Assembly: GCA_002709235.1 (NCBI GenBank)
Contig: PAQI01000018.1
Span: forward strand, 42,969 to 106,968
Source: Hirschia sp.
Lineage (GTDB): Bacteria > Pseudomonadota > Alphaproteobacteria > Caulobacterales > Hyphomonadaceae
DNA length: 64,000 bases
Direction of reading: 5' to 3'
Part shown: piece by piece, positions 1-7,744 of the stretch
Numbering within the stretch: position 1 is the stretch's first letter
Layout: the number at the start of each line of letters is the position of its first letter
Made by a program: the position numbers and the translations under genes
Notes under the pieces: model-generated
The model's database searches: none
What the model was told of the DNA's origin: nothing
The model's input: only the letters and a program-made list of their open reading frames with translations

Positions 1-1004
1 AAACCGTGTGAAGTTGCTTCGTTCTTGTCGAAACCCATGCGCCTGAGCGCTTGATTCATGGTGTTTTCGCTGATTGGTCGTCCCCGCGCATACAGTGACT
101 TGAATACAAGGCCGCTTGGCCCAGTAAACTCGACTAGTGATTTCAACAACTCGATTGCACAGGGAGGCAGGGGCTTTTTGTGTTCGCGCCGCATTTTCAT
201 CCGTTCGGCTGGGCGGGTCCAAATGCCTGCCGCCAAATCGAATTCATCCCAATGGGAAAGCCGAAGCTCCCCGGGGCGCGGATATAAGAGCACCAAAAGT
301 TTGAGAGCTGATTGGATTACAGGGCCGCCGCTGTCATAAGCCCACACCGCTTTTACAACTCTTGAAAAATCATCCTTCGTTGTGGCGGCGGCATAGTGTT
401 GGACCTTGGGTGCGACCAGAGCACCGCGAAGCGATTGTGTTGGGTCCAGTTCGGCGCGGGCAGTCGCGACGGCATAGCGGAAGACTTCGCCGATTGCAGT
501 ACGCAGGCGCTTTGCCGTCTCGAAGTTGCCCGCCGCCTCCGGCTTGCGAAGCGTCGCAAGAATTTCAGCGGCTGTGATGTCTGCAATTGGACGATTACCG
601 AAATCGGCTTTGGCCATGCCGATCAGCCGAGCCTTCTTTCGAAGTGTGGTTTCCGCCAATCCGTCCTTGCGGCGTTTGGCCAAGAGTTCGTCAGCGATGT
701 TTGCGAAAGTATGTTCAGCAAGTGCTCGTCGTTCTGACTCATCCGCCTTGGCTTTCGCCATCGGATCAACGCCGTCTTGTAGAAGCGCTTTGATGAGTTG
801 GCGTTTCTCGCGAGCCTTTTGAAGGCTCGTCTCCGGGTAAGAGCCAAGCGCCATGAGTTTTTGCTTGTGATCATACCGGTAGGCGAGGCGCCACAGCTTT
901 GAGCCATTAGGCCTCATTTCAACGAACAGGCCGCCGCCATCCGCCTTACGATAGGGCTTGCCCTCAGGCTTGAGGTTTTTGAGTTGGATGTCAGAGAGCG
1001 CCAT
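1..1004 (-). CDS. Tyrosine-type site-specific integrase (P4-like), 3' end cut by window edge
   Basis: The reverse strand reads open from an ATG at 1004 to the window edge, giving about 334 residues with no stop. The N-terminus begins MALSDIQLKNLKPEGK and continues with a DGGGLFVEMRPNGSKLW motif and a GSYPETSLQKAR stretch. This is the DUF4102 arm-binding domain of P4-type integrases. It is followed by a SAM-like core-binding region and the start of the catalytic domain (LYPRPGELRLSHWDEF, with the first catalytic Arg in RPGELR). The remaining catalytic residues lie beyond the edge. The gene starts 189 bp from the 3' end of a tRNA-Leu and reads away from it, the usual arrangement when the tRNA 3' end is the attachment site and the island lies on the integrase side, here off the left edge. 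Five TACCAAC/GTTGGTA repeats sit just upstream. Confidence 0.93.
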   Translation of the reverse strand, partial: MALSDIQLKNLKPEGKPYRKADGGGLFVEMRPNGSKLWRLAYRYDHKQKLMALGSYPETSLQKAREKRQLIKALLQDGVDPMAKAKADESERRALAEHTFANIADELLAKRRKDGLAETTLRKKARLIGMAKADFGNRPIADITAAEILATLRKPEAAGNFETAKRLRTAIGEVFRYAVATARAELDPTQSLRGALVAPKVQHYAAATTKDDFSRVVKAVWAYDSGGPVIQSALKLLVLLYPRPGELRLSHWDEFDLAAGIWTRPAERMKMRREHKKPLPPCAIELLKSLVEFTGPSGLVFKSLYARGRPISENTMNQALRRMGFDKNEATSHG

Positions 1005-1008
1005 AATT

Positions 1009-1098
1009 GTTGGTACCGAAACGCCCTCAACGGGCTGTTGGTATCCAATGTACCAACGAAAGTACCAACAAACAAATCGGATGCCAGCGGATACCAAC
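1009..1098. repeat. Cluster of five GTTGGTA/TACCAAC heptamers before the integrase
   Basis: Seven-base repeats occur at 1009-1015 and 1037-1043 (GTTGGTA) and at 1051-1057, 1063-1069 and 1092-1098 (TACCAAC, the reverse complement). They lie between the integrase start codon and the tRNA-Leu 3' end. Position, spacing and mixed orientation fit integrase arm-type sites or an autoregulatory operator. That role is inferred. Confidence 0.6.
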
Positions 1099-1192
1099 AA
1101 GCTGTATCGGACGATAAAACAACAGATTTTCGCTGCATTCAGTTGTTTTTATTGAATTTTTGGAGAATATCGGACTGTATGAAACAGTGAAC

Positions 1193-1279
1193 TGGTGCCC
1201 AGAAGAGGACTCGAACCTCCACGACCGTTAAGTCACTGCGACCTGAACGCAGCGCGTCTACCAATTCCGCCATCTGGGC
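1193..1279 (-). tRNA. tRNA-Leu (anticodon CAG)
   Basis: The reverse strand folds as a class II tRNA of 87 nt with an encoded CCA end. The acceptor stem GCCCAGA pairs with TCTGGGC, the anticodon stem CTGCG/CGCAG encloses a TTCAGGT loop (anticodon CAG), and there is a long variable arm and a TTCGAGT T-loop. It reads leucine CUG codons. Its 3' end faces the integrase gene and is the probable integration target. Confidence 0.97.
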
Positions 1280-1928
1280 ACGTAATCGGAAGGCGCGTGT
1301 GTAGCGAGTTCGCGCAGGCGCGTCAACAGCGAAATCTTCGGTGAATGCTGGAAATTCGCCATCCTGGAACAGAGCCAAACCGGTGTTGATACAATACGCG
1401 AAAATTATTGTTATCATGCATTGTGACTTGCAATGGATTGCAGCGGGACTTCGTAAGAAACGCGCCGAAAATACGAGGCTGCAAATTGAAGAATTACCAT
1501 ACTGTTGCTAAGCATGTTCAGCTGGTCGCTGTGATTTTCCTATAAAGACGTTGATGACGTATCCCCGCCGAATATCCGTGTGAATATTGTTCTTCCTTGA
1601 GATCGCAATGACTGAACGACATGCGATGCGTCATGCAATAATGCCCAATATTGTTTTCCAGAAACACTGATGGGGCATTCTCATTTGTTTCCTTTGATGT
1701 GGTTTTACTTTGAGGAAGAGGGGCGAAGGTCATCGCACCTATCCTTAGAAATCAGAAATGCATGGATTTGTATCAAGATATGATCTCTCTCAATTGACTA
1801 GGCTCAATCGAGTGGGAGTGAATGATCTTTCTTCATGTTCGGGATAGCTGAACGGGCAGGCCCTTCTTTGGGTAGGTGGTGTCCAGCCATGTTCCCTTCA
1901 CGCTGAATCAGGTGGAGGAAATAATGTC
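1280..1928. other. Intergenic region between tRNA-Leu and the catabolic cluster
   Basis: I see no convincing gene here. A 71-codon reverse-strand reading frame at 1518-1733 lacks a recognisable domain or ribosome binding site. The stretch holds a perfect palindrome TGCAAT-GG-ATTGCA (1429-1442), a weak copy of the cluster dyad (1738-1753, CCTATC-N4-GAAATC), an imperfect inverted repeat CTCAATTGA/TCAATCGAG (1789-1812) and, near the first gene, a better copy of the cluster dyad (1861-1876). It probably contains the promoter of the LLM gene at 1929. Confidence 0.6.
1861..1876. promoter_or_regulatory. Copy of cluster dyad (CCCTTC-N4-GGTAGG)
   Basis: A 16-bp dyad differing at one position from the window-wide consensus CCTNYC-N4-GRNAGG. 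Its centre lies 60 bp upstream of the LLM start codon at 1929, the same range as the other copies (about 40-117 bp). It is a probable activator or repressor site. Confidence 0.45.
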
Positions 1929-2960
1929 ATGATAATATCAAGTCTGTGTATGACCGGTTATGATGGTCCTGCACCCGGCCTCGAGATCTGGCCGGCACGG
2001 CCGGCATTCTGTGATCGGAAGATTGCTCAATCTTCCTTTGCCCATAGCATTGCGATGGCACGAAAGGCCGATGAACTGGGGTTTGACTGGGTGAGTGTGT
2101 CCGAACACCATTATGCGCCCTATATCCTCACGCCTAATCCCTGCCTTATGGCAGCTGCCGTCAGTCAGGTTACAACGCGTGCCAAGATCGCATTGCTGGG
2201 TCCTCTTGTTCCCTTGGTAAACCCGGTGCGGTTGGCGGAAGAAATTGCCATGCTGGATCAGCTGTCTGGTGGGCGGGTGGTGACGCTGTTTCTGCGCGGC
2301 ACGCCCAATGAACATCGCACATATGACAGCGATGCAGCGGCCACGCGCGGCATGACTCAGGAAGGCATTGATCTGATCCGCAAAGCATGGTCGGAGGAAG
2401 AGCCATTCTCCTGGTCGGGTGAGCATTTCAATTTCAGTACGATAGCCGTCTGGCCACGAACCGTTCAGAGCCCGCATCCGCCTATATTTGGCTCGGGCAA
2501 CAGTGAGGAATCCGTCCGGTTTGCTGCCGAGCGGAAAATGGGAATTGCCTTTTCGTTTGCGCCGGTGGATGTGGTCGAAAAGTGGGTGAAGCTCTATCAC
2601 GCAGAAGCCGAAAAGGCAGGGTGGACGCCTGGGCCCGAGCAGGTGATTTATCGCGGTATTGCCTATGCGGCGAAGAGCGATGCACAGGCTCAGGCAGACA
2701 TGGGAGCATTTTTCGGAAAGAAGGCAGAAGAACAAGCGCAGATCCAGCAGGAAACGCTTGGTGGTCCTCCAATCGTGCCCATGGTCTCCGAGCCCTATTT
2801 TGTTGGTGGTCCGGAAACGCTGAAAGGCAGATTCGAAACTCTGCGCGATTGCGGTGTCGGCGTCGTGGATCTTGCTTGGGGCATTGGCGACCCAGCGCAG
2901 CGAGAAACCGCGATGGATCACTTTGCTGCGGATGTTTTGCCAATCGTACAAGGCCTGTAA
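1929..2960 (+). CDS. LLM-class flavin/F420-dependent oxidoreductase
   Basis: This 343-residue protein belongs to the luciferase-like monooxygenase TIM-barrel family. It has the family pattern of an N-terminal beta-strand, SVSEHHYAPY around residues 57-66, LSGGRV around residue 113 and a C-terminal GGPETLKGRFE segment. LLM members use FMN or F420 to oxidise or reduce carbonyl, alkane or alicyclic substrates; the sequence alone does not decide the cofactor. A GGAGG lies 10 bp before the ATG at 1929. Another ATG at 1924 gives only MS-stop and overlaps the real start. The gene is transcribed alone, converging on the operon ending at 2974, and a copy of the cluster dyad lies 60 bp upstream. It is one of five LLM genes in the window. 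Confidence 0.9.
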   Translation: MIISSLCMTGYDGPAPGLEIWPARPAFCDRKIAQSSFAHSIAMARKADELGFDWVSVSEHHYAPYILTPNPCLMAAAVSQVTTRAKIALLGPLVPLVNPVRLAEEIAMLDQLSGGRVVTLFLRGTPNEHRTYDSDAAATRGMTQEGIDLIRKAWSEEEPFSWSGEHFNFSTIAVWPRTVQSPHPPIFGSGNSEESVRFAAERKMGIAFSFAPVDVVEKWVKLYHAEAEKAGWTPGPEQVIYRGIAYAAKSDAQAQADMGAFFGKKAEEQAQIQQETLGGPPIVPMVSEPYFVGGPETLKGRFETLRDCGVGVVDLAWGIGDPAQRETAMDHFAADVLPIVQGL

Positions 2961-2973
2961 TTGGGCGGCCTTG

Positions 2974-3273
2974 TCAGGCGATTTTCTGGTGCCAGATGTC
3001 CACTTGTGGCGGTTCAGTGATGATGTCTGCCATGGCGTCCATCATTCCTGACTCGGTGCGGAATGCAACATAGGCGGCATAGGCTTCCTGTGATTGCCAT
3101 TCCTCTACAAAGATCACCCGGTTGGGCTGATCAACATGACGGCGGATGGTGATGGCAATAAAACCGGGAAACTTTCGGGTATCTTCCAGTGTCACCGGTA
3201 TCTGAGCGCAGAATGGTTCCACAGCCTCCGGTTTGAGAGACAGTTGTAGCGTGACGATTATCGACTCAGACAT
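2974..3273 (-). CDS. Antibiotic biosynthesis monooxygenase (ABM) domain protein
   Basis: A 99-residue single-domain protein with the dimeric alpha/beta-barrel ABM fold pattern: an N-terminal beta-strand (IIVTLQLSLKPEAV), a central PGFIAITIRRHV strand, VIFVEEWQSQEAYAAYV and a final strand. Small ABM proteins act as cofactor-free quinol oxygenases or as accessory proteins. This one lacks a defining catalytic signature, so the reaction is open. It is the last gene of the reverse-strand operon that begins with the SDR at 7645, 22 bp after the NTF2-like gene. Confidence 0.82.
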   Translation of the reverse strand: MSESIIVTLQLSLKPEAVEPFCAQIPVTLEDTRKFPGFIAITIRRHVDQPNRVIFVEEWQSQEAYAAYVAFRTESGMMDAMADIITEPPQVDIWHQKIA

Positions 3274-3295
3274 CTTTTTGGATTCCTGTCATGTT

Positions 3296-3760
3296 TCAGG
3301 TTTCTGTGAGTGGTTCAGTACTTTGGGCAAGGCGCTGGAGCCTTAGAGCAGCGATTTTCCATCCATCGGCGGTGCGAGTGTACCGTTCGTGATAGAAGCC
3401 GTGGCCGGTCTTGGACTGGAACGGAACCGGGCTCTTGCCGGGTGGGAATATGACCTTGTCATACATTGACCAGATGCCCGATGCATTGTCCGCATCCTGA
3501 AAGGTTATCTCACTGCCGTGAACATGGTGAGCGCTATCGCCCGGGCCCATGAAGTGCCGGGTATTATCGACCAGACGGTCGCGCCCGACAAAAGTGCCAC
3601 CGCCAATTTCAGCTGGAACATCATCGCTGATATCAATCTCGGCATCTGGAAGGAAGATTTCTCGAAAATCCTCCCACTGCTTGGTGTCGAGCAGACGGCA
3701 GTATTTTGCCTTCAGTTCGCAGATTTCAGTACGAGCGATGAGTGTTTCCAGCGGGGACAT
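3296..3760 (-). CDS. SnoaL/NTF2-like protein
   Basis: A 154-residue NTF2-fold protein of the SnoaL_4 type. An N-terminal helix (LIARTEICELKAKYCRLLD) is followed by the WEDFREIFLPDAEIDIS strand-helix, a HHVHGSEITF strand and a C-terminal RYTRTADGWKIAALRL strand. Members act as dehydratases, cyclases or isomerases on steroid-, polyketide- and bile-acid-type substrates. The HHVHG histidines are typical of the active cavity. The start ATG follows GGAGCGTGCAGGA. It sits 14 bp after the aldehyde dehydrogenase stop, within the same operon. Confidence 0.85.
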   Translation of the reverse strand: MSPLETLIARTEICELKAKYCRLLDTKQWEDFREIFLPDAEIDISDDVPAEIGGGTFVGRDRLVDNTRHFMGPGDSAHHVHGSEITFQDADNASGIWSMYDKVIFPPGKSPVPFQSKTGHGFYHERYTRTADGWKIAALRLQRLAQSTEPLTET

Positions 3761-3774
3761 TCCTGCACGCTCCT

Positions 3775-5265
3775 TTAGCGGCCAATGGGGTAGAAGATGG
3801 ATTTTTCGTGCTGGTATTCGCGGATCCAGTGTGGTCCGTATTCGCGGCCGATACCGGAACGTTTATAGCCACCGATGGGCGCATAGCTCATCGTGCCAGT
3901 GCCGCCATTAAGTGCCACGCTACCCGTGCGGATGCGTTTGGCCATGTCATAACCGATGGCGGCGTCGGCTGTTTCGATGGCACCGTTCAGACCATAGCGA
4001 GAGGCATTGGCGATAGCGACGGCTTCATCATCTGTGTCGAAACCGATGATGCATCCGACTGGTCCGAAAATCTCGTCCTGTGCGATGGCCATGTCATTGG
4101 TGACATTGTCGAACAAGGTCATCTCGGTGAAGAAACCACTATCCAGTCCGGCAGGTCGTCCGCCGCCACACAAGAGCGTTGCACCAGCTTCCTTGCCGAG
4201 TTTGATATAGTGCTCGACCTTGGTGCGTTGGCTTTCCCGGATCAAAGGGCCCATTGTGACTGTGGGGTCAGACGCATCACCGACCTTGATCTGCGCAGCA
4301 ACGGCCTTGGCGATTTCGGCAAAGGCCGGGCGAATGCTGTTATGCACCAGAATACGTGTGGGGATGGCGCAGCCTTGTCCGGCGTTCACAGAGAGGAATC
4401 CGACGGCCATGGCGGCCGCGCGTTGAATATCCGCATCGTGACGTACAATCATTGCGGATTTGCCGCCCAGTTCCAGATGGACCTTTTTCAGCGTGGGCGC
4501 GGCCTGGGCCATGATGGCAGCTCCAACACCTTCTGACCCTGTGAATGTGACCATGTCTACGCGCTCATCCGTGCAGAGCAATTGCCCTTCCTCAACGCCG
4601 CCTGTCACGATGTTGAGCACGCCTTTGGGCAATCCGATCTCTTCGGCGATCTCTCCAAACAGCAAGGCGGAGTAGGGCGTGAACTGAGAAGGCTTGAGCA
4701 CCAGCGTACAGCCCGCCAACAGGGCGGGTGTGATCTTGGCAAGATTGAGCAGGAAGGGAAAGTTATAGCCGGTGATGGCGCTGACCACGCCAAATGGCTC
4801 ACGCACAACGGTTGTGCCGCCAATGGATTGAGGTCCATCGGGCATGAACATATTGGGGGTGATGTCGATGGGCAGGCGCTCGTCGTCGTCGCGCCGGGCA
4901 TATTTGATGGCGGCTTCAAGGTGGTTGATCGGGTTGGCGACCTGCATGCCGTGGGTGATATGCTGAGCGCAACCGACTTCAGCGACGATCAAGGCCGCAA
5001 TTTCGGCCTGCTTCGCGCGTAAGGCATTGGCCATTTTCTGCATGATGTCGGCGCGTTCATTCATCGTCATGTCGGGCCAAGGCCCGTTATCGAAGGCTTC
5101 TCGCGCGGCAGAAATGGCGGCGGCAACTTGAGACACACTTGCGAGCGGTGCCTGACCTATTGTCATACCGGATGCCGGATTGATAACAGGCTCACTTCCG
5201 GCTTCAGGAGCGACCCATTGGCCGTTAATGTACAGGCGGTCGATCTGGGTGAAGGGTACAGTCAT
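3775..5265 (-). CDS. NAD(P)-dependent aldehyde dehydrogenase
   Basis: This 496-residue protein is a complete ALDH-superfamily enzyme. Catalytic and cofactor residues are recognisable: Asn168 (GYNFP), Lys191 (LVLKPS), Glu265 (LELGGKS) and the nucleophile Cys299 (NAGQGCA). It would oxidise an aldehyde intermediate to the acid, plausibly the product of the GMC oxidoreductase encoded just upstream. The ATG at 5265 shares its A with the GMC stop codon (TGATG), which implies translational coupling. An in-frame TTG one codon earlier is less likely. Confidence 0.95.
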   Translation of the reverse strand: MTVPFTQIDRLYINGQWVAPEAGSEPVINPASGMTIGQAPLASVSQVAAAISAAREAFDNGPWPDMTMNERADIMQKMANALRAKQAEIAALIVAEVGCAQHITHGMQVANPINHLEAAIKYARRDDDERLPIDITPNMFMPDGPQSIGGTTVVREPFGVVSAITGYNFPFLLNLAKITPALLAGCTLVLKPSQFTPYSALLFGEIAEEIGLPKGVLNIVTGGVEEGQLLCTDERVDMVTFTGSEGVGAAIMAQAAPTLKKVHLELGGKSAMIVRHDADIQRAAAMAVGFLSVNAGQGCAIPTRILVHNSIRPAFAEIAKAVAAQIKVGDASDPTVTMGPLIRESQRTKVEHYIKLGKEAGATLLCGGGRPAGLDSGFFTEMTLFDNVTNDMAIAQDEIFGPVGCIIGFDTDDEAVAIANASRYGLNGAIETADAAIGYDMAKRIRTGSVALNGGTGTMSYAPIGGYKRSGIGREYGPHWIREYQHEKSIFYPIGR

Positions 5266-6860
5266 CAAATTGGTTCTTTCGAAAGGATCATGTCCGCCGC
5301 ATTCATTGCGATGGCCATGGCAGGTGCGTTGGTATTGCCGGAAACGAGAGTGGGCATGATGGAGGTATCGCAGACGCGAAGACCTTCGACGCCTCGCACA
5401 CGCAATTGTGGATCAAGTACGCTGCTCTCATCCGCGCCCATAGCTGCAGTGCCTGCAATGTGGAAGCTGGTGCCGCCCAGCTTGAGGAGGTTGGCAAGGA
5501 TATCATCGTCGCTTTGCACGGTCGCGCCCATGCCGATTTCTTCGACTATCCAACGGGACAAGGCAGGTTGTTGACCCAGGCGCCGCAACCATTTGAACAG
5601 GTCCAGGGCCGTCTGACGGTCGATCTCTTCATCAAAATGATTTGCGTTGATGGCGGGCATCTGTGCAGCGTCTGATGATGTGACATGTGTTGAACCACGG
5701 CTCTCTGGCCGGGTGAAATAGCCCAGCACACGCAAGCCGGGGAAAGAATCCAGCTGAACCTGTCCCTTGTCGTTTACGCCCATGGTGACCAGCATGGAGC
5801 CGATCTGGGCATCGGGTCGATCAAGCCCGGGTCGTGTCTTGATGAAGCCGCCAACCTCATGCGCCGCATCCGTCATTGGCCCCTTGGAGAACAGGAAATA
5901 TCGCAGGACCGATGCAAGCAGGCCAAGGCCCTGCAGTTTCTGGTTGGAGCTTTCACCTGTCACGCGCCAATCCATGGCGACATAGCGATGTTCGCGCAGG
6001 TTTTCGCCTACGAGCGGGCTGTGAACGATAGGTGCGATGCCCAGCGCCTTGAGGCGTTCGCTGTCACCAATGCCTGATAATTCGAGGAGCTTGGGTGATT
6101 CAACGGCTCCGGCACTGAGAATGATCTCACCGCGACATTCAACGGTTCGGTCAGACAATTTCAATCCATTGGCGCGTTTGCCATTGAATAGGACTTTTTC
6201 AGCACGCACACCTGTCAGGATATCGAGATTGGGACGATTGCGGACAGGATCGAGGAAAGCCCGAGCGGCTGAAAACCGCTTGCCCCTATATGTTGTGATC
6301 GGCTGATATCCCATGCCCTGATCGGCGACGACCTTGGTGTCATTGACATCTTCTACTTCTGGCACGCCCAGCTCACGGGAGGCGTTCAGGATTGCCTGGC
6401 ACAATGGGTTGCCCCTGGGCGATTGTGAGATCTTGAGTGGGCCGCCGACACCGCGCCATGTGTCTGCGCCGAGAACATGATCTTCCAGTTTCAGATATTG
6501 CGCGCCAATCCGGTCCCAGCCCCAACCTGTGCAACCATCCTTGGCCCAGTCGTCATAGTCTTGTGGACTGCCGCGCATATAGACCATTCCATTGATCGAA
6601 CTGGAACCTCCGATTGTGCGTCCTTTCAGCCAAATCTCCTCTGGCTGATTGCCTGCTGGTGTGACCGGATAGGCAAAGACATGCGGGTCACCTGGCGCAA
6701 GCAATTTGCCGATGCCGCGTGGCATGCGGATAAAAGGGCTCTTGTCGTCAGGTCCACTTTCCAGAAGCAACACACGATTGGCGGGATCTTCCGAGAGGCG
6801 GTTCGCCAATACACAGCCAGATGAGCCAGCGCCAACGACGATGTAATCATAAATTTCCAG
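5265..6860 (-). CDS. GMC-family FAD alcohol oxidoreductase (CTG start)
   Basis: A glucose-methanol-choline oxidoreductase of 531 residues. From the proposed CTG start it reads MEIYDYIVVGAGSSGCVLAN, a complete FAD-binding GxGxxG. Further on are GSSSINGMVYMRG, the FAD-linked GAVESPKLLELSGIG, the catalytic His region SFHIAGT and the closing SGNTNAP Asn. It would oxidise an alcohol to an aldehyde or ketone for the adjacent ALDH. No ATG, GTG or TTG gives an intact FAD fold: the first in-frame TTG (6809) cuts off GxGxxG, and an ATG at 6850 is out of frame. The CTG lies 7 nt after AAGGAG in the 11-nt gap behind the SDR stop codon. Confidence 0.9.
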   Translation of the reverse strand: MEIYDYIVVGAGSSGCVLANRLSEDPANRVLLLESGPDDKSPFIRMPRGIGKLLAPGDPHVFAYPVTPAGNQPEEIWLKGRTIGGSSSINGMVYMRGSPQDYDDWAKDGCTGWGWDRIGAQYLKLEDHVLGADTWRGVGGPLKISQSPRGNPLCQAILNASRELGVPEVEDVNDTKVVADQGMGYQPITTYRGKRFSAARAFLDPVRNRPNLDILTGVRAEKVLFNGKRANGLKLSDRTVECRGEIILSAGAVESPKLLELSGIGDSERLKALGIAPIVHSPLVGENLREHRYVAMDWRVTGESSNQKLQGLGLLASVLRYFLFSKGPMTDAAHEVGGFIKTRPGLDRPDAQIGSMLVTMGVNDKGQVQLDSFPGLRVLGYFTRPESRGSTHVTSSDAAQMPAINANHFDEEIDRQTALDLFKWLRRLGQQPALSRWIVEEIGMGATVQSDDDILANLLKLGGTSFHIAGTAAMGADESSVLDPQLRVRGVEGLRVCDTSIMPTLVSGNTNAPAMAIAMNAADMILSKEPI

Positions 6861-6871
6861 TGCCTTGCTCC

Positions 6872-7645
6872 TTAACCGATCAGATGGCCGCCATCGGCGA
6901 CAAGAGTTTGGCCCGTAATGTAGCTGGCGGCATCAGATGCGAGGAACAATACAGCGGCCGCGATATCCTCCGGTCTGCCTGGACGACCGAGGGGGGGCAT
7001 AAACTTCGAAATGACTTCAGGCGTAAATTCGGGGCCACTTGCCGTGCCCTGACCAGGGGTGGTGGTGTTTCCCGGACATACAGCATTGACCCGAATGCCA
7101 TCCTTGGCTGTTTCCATGGCGGCTGAGCGCGTGAGAGATACCACTCCGGCCTTGCTTGCAGCATAGGCCATCAGGCTGGGTGCCATGGGATGAAAAGCGC
7201 TATTGGATGCAATGTTCACGATAGCGCCGGGTGTTCGATCTGCCCGCATCACCGCCACGGCTTCACGCATGGTCAGCATGACGCCTCGCAAGTTTACATC
7301 GAGCGTTTTATCCCAGTAATCCACATCGGTATCTTCGAGCATTCTGCGATGCTGAACACCGGCATTATTGACCAGCACGTCGATGGATCCAAATGCAGCG
7401 CGAGTGGCTTTGAAAAGCGCCAAGATATCGGATTCGCTGGACATATCGGTTGCCATGCTGCTGGCACTATCTCCGATATCGCTGGCTACATTGGCGACCT
7501 GAACTCCGCTGATGTCTGCAAGCATAACGCTGGCACCTACACCAGCAAATGCACGAGCCATGGCTTCACCCATCCCCTGGGCAGCGCCTGTGACAATCAC
7601 GGATTTTCCATTGAGATTATATAATTGATTCAGATCCAGATTCAT
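6872..7645 (-). CDS. Short-chain dehydrogenase/reductase (SDR)
   Basis: A 257-residue classical SDR. It has the NAD(P)-binding TGAAQGMG, NNAGVQHR, an IVNIASNS serine region, the catalytic MAYAASK (YxxxK) and a C-terminal ITGQTLVADGG. It would interconvert a secondary alcohol and ketone. The ATG at 7645 follows GGGAGAAGCG and replaces a longer reading frame with 39 extra non-homologous residues. It is the first gene of an operon continuing into GMC, ALDH, SnoaL and ABM genes, and diverges from the sulfotransferase gene at 7745. A copy of the cluster dyad sits 57 bp upstream. Confidence 0.95.
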   Translation of the reverse strand: MNLDLNQLYNLNGKSVIVTGAAQGMGEAMARAFAGVGASVMLADISGVQVANVASDIGDSASSMATDMSSESDILALFKATRAAFGSIDVLVNNAGVQHRRMLEDTDVDYWDKTLDVNLRGVMLTMREAVAVMRADRTPGAIVNIASNSAFHPMAPSLMAYAASKAGVVSLTRSAAMETAKDGIRVNAVCPGNTTTPGQGTASGPEFTPEVISKFMPPLGRPGRPEDIAAAVLFLASDAASYITGQTLVADGGHLIG

Positions 7646-7694
7646 TGACGCTTCTCCCTGAATAAAGGGATGTGGCAAAGAAGTCTGGATCGCT

Positions 7695-7710
7695 CCTATC
7701 TGAAGACGGG
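7695..7710. promoter_or_regulatory. Copy of cluster dyad (CCTATC-N4-GACGGG)
   Basis: One mismatch from CCTNYC-N4-GRNAGG, placed in the 99-bp divergent region between the SDR (start 7645) and the sulfotransferase (start 7745). It could serve both operons. Confidence 0.45.
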
Positions 7711-7744
7711 TTGGATTTTGATACCGTGATCCTAGCGTTGGGTC

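Noticed and set aside
1518..1733. A 71-codon reverse-strand reading frame in the gap after the tRNA
   Set aside because: No domain, no ribosome binding site, and atypical composition; probably chance.
1924..1931. ATG-TCA-TGA mini reading frame overlapping the LLM start, as a regulatory leader peptide
   Set aside because: Two codons only; more likely a chance product of the ATG spacing, although it could affect initiation.
1938..2951. A 337-codon antisense reading frame opposite the LLM gene
   Set aside because: It is the shadow of a real gene; its translation has no recognisable domain.
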